Assembly: GCA_949152475.1 (NCBI GenBank)
Contig: OX424556.1
Location: 930,001-994,000 of the forward strand
Origin: Terebella lapidaria
Taxonomy: Eukaryota > Annelida > Polychaeta > Terebellida > Terebellidae
Reading direction: 5' to 3'
Length of the DNA stretch: 64,000 nt
Shown: piece after piece, positions 60,707 to 64,000 of the stretch
Numbering within the stretch: position 1 is the stretch's first letter
How the letters are laid out: every line of letters begins with the position of its first letter
Position numbers and translations under genes: made by a program
The notes under the pieces: generated by a model
What the model saw: the letters and a program-made list of their open reading frames with translations, nothing else
Told to the model about the DNA's origin: nothing
Databases searched by the model: none

Positions 60707-61904
60707 CGTCCGTCGTCCATCCACATTTTAGGTTACCGGACCTATGGTCCGATAACCTATTGCCGTCACGTTGCGTCCGCTGTCCGTCCGTCCGGCGTCA
60801 GTCGTCCCTCCACATTTTTATCTTCAAAGTTAACGGTCGAATCTTTCTGAAATTTTGCACAAAAATAGCTAAAAATATTCCCAGGAAAGGTTTTTTTTCG
60901 TTTTTTGATTTTCGCATTTTCCTCAAAATGGCGGCCATTTTCGTTGAAAAATTCCCACTTTTGGACTTTGACAGCCATTTTCTCAAAAACTGTTCAGACA
61001 GTTTTGAGATTTTTGTTTCAATAGATTCCCCTTATGGACCTCTGTGATGTGTATAAGTTTGGTTGCCCTTGAATCGCCAGTCTGCGTGTGGCGGCCATTT
61101 TGAATTTTTGACGAGTCGGTGAAAAACATTTTTTTCACCCCAAATCGCATTACTATCCATTTTGGGCCATTTCCAGGGGAATGAAAATTTTCACCCTTTG
61201 AAGAAATTTTTGGCAATATTTTCCTTCATAATGGGAGCTGCCATAACTGTATTCATAGAACGCCTGAAGATGGAGCTTAGAAATTGGCACTTTCAAATGG
61301 GAAGTCATATATGGCAACTTATGTGCTGACCTTGAATTTGCCCTTGGATGACCTTGAAAGGTCAAAACAGCCGTTTTTGGGTCGAAAAATGCCCAAATTT
61401 TCACCTTGTCTGTCTTTTCTCAGAAACTGTTAAGACAGTTTTGAGATTTTTATTTCAAAAGATTCCCCTTATGGACCTCTGTGATGTGTATAAGTTTGGT
61501 TGCCCTTGAATCGCCGGTCTGCGTGTGGCGGCCATTTTGAATTTTTGACGAGTCGGCGAAAAAAAATTTCACCCCAAATCGCATTCTTATCCATTTTGGG
61601 CCATTTCCAGGGGGAAAAAATTTCACCTTTTGAAAAAATTTTTGGACTGGGAAGTCATATATGGCGACTTGTGTGGTGACCTTGAATTTGACCTTGGATG
61701 ACCTTAAAAGGTCAAAACAGCCATTTCTGTGTCAAAAAATGCCCAGATTTGCCTCTATAGATGAAATGCTTGCAGATAAAGCTTATGTTTGCATTATGAA
61801 CATATAGGAAGACATATATGGCACAACTAATGATGACCTTGAACTTGACCTCAGATGACTTTGAGTGCCAAATGTCTGACTCGGAATGTGTACATTGGCC
61901 TGAG

Positions 61905-62180
61905 CGGCCTATACTTGCACCCAGACGTATCTTTGTATTATGAACATATAGAGCATGACAAAACTAGGTGAGTGTGTTTTCCAGCACGCGGGAAAGATCG
62001 AATTTGAACTGGTGGAAGAATACAAGAGAGCACGAGACCAAAGGTCGAGTGCTTTCTGGTGTACTTCCGTCAGTTCAAACGAGATCTTTCCCGCGTGCTG
62101 GAAAACACACTCACCTAGTTTTGTCATTTTCTATATGTTAATAATACAAAGATACGTCTGGGTGCAAGTATAGGCTGCTC
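61905..62180. mobile_element. Palindromic insertion, arms of about 110-135 bp
   Basis: GCCTATACTTGCACCCAGAC through ATGACAAAACTAGGTGAGTG and on to CACGCGGGAAAGATC is repeated inverted from GATCTTTCCCGCGTG to GTCTGGGTGCAAGTATAGGC. The outer part of the arms belongs to the HINE body and the inner part (61957-62127) looks like a MITE with ATGACAAAACTAGG ends. As a side effect each strand carries a nearly identical 72-codon open frame. Confidence 0.65.
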
Positions 62181-62189
62181 AGGCCAATG

Positions 62190-62454
62190 CCTGTCACGGT
62201 GGTTGTACGTTTTCCGTATGGTTATATATGTTACTAAGGCTGAATCGCGTGATGTTCCATTGTCACGTCACAGAGCACTCGTGCCTTTATTGTTGTTTCA
62301 CATCAAGAAAAGTGCATGTGAATCTGTGAAATGTGAAGCAAAAACGCGAAGAAAAAAGTAGTGCAAACATGATTTCCGGCAAAGGTTATCACACTGTCGG
62401 AAATCACTGTGTGTTCCTACTGTTTGTAGTTTAAAATAAATTCATAGCATGTGA
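62190..62454. other. Unassigned sequence inside the HINE copy
   Basis: Not found elsewhere in the window. HINE sequence resumes at about 62455 (ATAAGATCAAATACCGCACC). Confidence 0.4.
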
Positions 62455-62645
62455 TAAGATCAAATACCGCACCCGTACATGTAATGGTGACTTTGAAGTT
62501 CACATGGATGACCTTGATTGGTAAATCTCATGGTCATAATGTTCACACTGATAACCTTGATTGATAAAACTCAAAGTCTGTTACATTCCATTATCCAAAC
62601 CAAAATTGTCCGGTAACCTATCTTAGCCTTTGGGCTAATTTTTTT

Positions 62646-62805
62646 AGGTTACCGGACTTTTGGTCCAATAACCTATTGCCGTGGCATTGCGTCTGTCGTC
62701 CGTCCGTCCATCGTCCGTTCACATTTTTATCTTTAAAGTTTACAGTCGAATCTTTCTCAAATTTTGCACAAAAATATTTCCAGGAAAATTTTTTTTTAGT
62801 TTTTA
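62646..62805 (+). repeat. HINE head joined tail-to-head
   Basis: Directly after the tail of the previous copy comes a new head (AGGTTACCGGACTTTTGG, GTCC repeats) with a short body start, cut at 62805. Confidence 0.65.
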
Positions 62806-63690
62806 GCTCACCGGCCCTTTGGGCTGATAGGCTATTGTCGTGGTTTTTCGTCCGTCGTCCGTCCGGGTCTGTAACTTTTTTTTGACATGATGAATTTCCC
62901 CATAAATTTGTCAGAACATACCTTGGGCCAGTATCTAAAGATTTTTTTTAAATTTTTTTGATTGAATCGTTTTTGCCTATTTGGCGGCCATTTTTGACGA
63001 AAATTTGCCAATTTTGGACTTTGGTGGCCATTTTCTCAAAAACTGTCTGATCAGTTTTGAGATTTTTGTTTCAAAACATTCCTCTCATGTACCTTTATGA
63101 GGTGTATAAGTTTCGTTGCCCTTGAATCGCCGCTCTGCGAGTGGCGGCCATTTTGATTTTTTGACGGGTTTTTTCGTCTCAAATCGAGTCACTATTCGTT
63201 TTGAGCCATTTTCAGCAAAAAAAAAAAAATTTTTTTTTTGGCCAGTGAAAAAATTTTTGGACTTGAAAAATTTCACACAATTTTTACTTCATAATGGGAG
63301 CTGTGCAGAGTAAACTCATAGAAGACTTCAAAATAGAGCCTAAGTATTGGCACATTCAAATGGGAAATCATATATTGCGGTTTGAGTGATGACCTTGAAT
63401 TTGACCTTCAATGACCTTGGAAAGTCAGAAACGAATTTTGTCTTTGGTGGCCATTTTGTCAAAATCTATTCAGGCAGTTTTTCTCAAAATCATGTATAAG
63501 ATTCTCTTCATGTACCTTTGTGATGTGTAATTTGATTTCGTATTATAGTCCATACAGAAAATATGTTTCCAGCAACATTTACGAACATGATTGTTTAGAC
63601 AATGGAGTTCAAGATCAGTGTAACAATATATATGTTGGAAAATCAATACTCTGCATTTCTCATGATTGCCGGTAAGCTACAGCACCCTTG
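62806..63690 (+). repeat. HINE-subfamily copy, head to hairpin end
   Basis: Head AGCTCACCGGCCC with hairpin CGGCCCTTTGGGCTG (62812-62826) and GTCC repeats. The body includes GTTTTGAGCCATTTTCAGC and TGACCTTGAATTTGACC words. The right end is CCGGTAAGCTAC with hairpin AGCACCCTTGGTGCT (63681-63695). It is the inverse counterpart of 49381-50510. Confidence 0.6.
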
Positions 63691-64000
63691 GTGCTATGTT
63701 TTGATTTTCGCATTTTTTTCAAAATGGCGGCCGTTTTCGACGAAAAATGCCTGATTTTGGACTTTGGCAGCCATTTTCTCAAAATCTGTTCAGTAACTTT
63801 TTTTCTTTTTGATACATAACACTCCTCATATGTACTCCTGTGATGTGTATTTTTCATTGCGCTGTGATGTGTAAGTTTCATTGCGCTTGAATCGCTCGAA
63901 GTGGACCATTTTGGCCCAAACTCGGCCCAAATGGGACTTTCCCATGTTAAACATTCCTATGCGTTATAATGGGACACATTATTCATAATATCTCACTTAA
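63691..64000 (+). repeat. HINE-body fragment running off the window
   Basis: Body words (AAAATGGCGGCCGTTTTCG), then TGGGACTTTCCCATG and the start of 145-bp satellite (ATAATATCTCACTTAA) at the window edge. Confidence 0.6.

Larger units (their letters stand above)
60730..62645 (+). mobile_element. HINE-like element, full-length type copy (1.9 kb) with a nested palindrome
   Basis: The head at 60730 (AGGTTACCGGACCTATGG) and (GTCC)n at about 60780-60795 are followed by two body modules (61010-61430 and 61440-61660), TGACCTTGAATTTGACC words, a nested palindromic insertion from about 61905, then the tail at 62606-62645 with GTCCGGTAACCTATC and TTAGCCTTTGGGCTAA. Confidence 0.6.

Noticed and set aside
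61909-62173. Two antiparallel 72-codon genes
   Set aside because: They are the two strands of one palindrome, hence nearly identical peptides; there is no independent evidence of coding.

Overview
The window is animal nuclear DNA: GT-AG introns, long spliced genes and a very heavy load of transposons. The repeat types seen (Helentron-like elements, a DIRS-like element, Ty3/Gypsy, an L1/Tx1-like LINE, hAT and TA-flanked MITEs) suggest a marine invertebrate. I cannot fix the phylum from the sequence alone. Three host genes are visible, all partial, and everything else is repeats or unassigned intron and intergenic DNA.

Host genes. (1) A ZDHHC5/ZDHHC8-type palmitoyltransferase on the + strand has seven exons between 5377 and 21841. 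The exon phases join into one 641-residue frame carrying DHHC, TTxE and NPFxxG motifs and a C-terminal EISV tail like that of human ZDHHC5/8. Its last intron is 13 kb and full of repeats. A 15-unit tandem array of CCAAT/hairpin repeats follows its stop, and a polyadenylation signal lies near 23.9 kb. (2) ZNHIT3 (zinc finger HIT protein) lies on the - strand, with four exons at 48283-48314, 48047-48151, 47752-47823 and 40589-40815. Its last intron holds a DIRS-like element. (3) The probable 5' end of HPD (4-hydroxyphenylpyruvate dioxygenase) is on the + strand, with the ATG at 58241 and a 27-bp second exon at 58335-58361. CCAAT boxes lie just upstream.

Repeats by region. 1-3.8 kb: copies of the dominant repeat family, with a 991-bp perfect tandem duplication. 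3.8-5.4 kb: tRNA-SINE-like fragment split by a hAT-like MITE. 7.7-20.7 kb (one intron): a 2.76-kb insertion without target duplication (9.3-12.06 kb), several tandem arrays, a CCGGA-rich block and a 37-bp minisatellite. 24.1-25.6 kb: broken LINE. 25.6-36.5 kb: Ty3/Gypsy-type fossil mosaic with long LTRs, a nested TRIM-like element and a nested hairpin-ended insertion. 37.66-40.4 kb: hAT-type non-autonomous element with TIRs and an 8-bp target duplication. 42.17-46.65 kb: DIRS-like element with inverted terminal repeats and an internal complementary region. 48.5-55 kb: tandem satellites, a TA-flanked MITE and small foldbacks. 55.4-57.7 kb: two members of a miniature palindrome family and an old LTR. 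58.5-60.7 kb: three similar TG...CA elements (solo-LTR-like). 60.7-64 kb: dominant family again, with copies joined tail to head.

The most notable theme is a large group of repeats whose ends carry short hairpins with different stem sequences but preserved pairing, often next to a (GTCC)n microsatellite. This matches the published design of Helentron-associated elements (HINE/DINE-1 type). Two internal filled/empty site comparisons (9299-12057 and 34837-35922) show insertion without target duplication.
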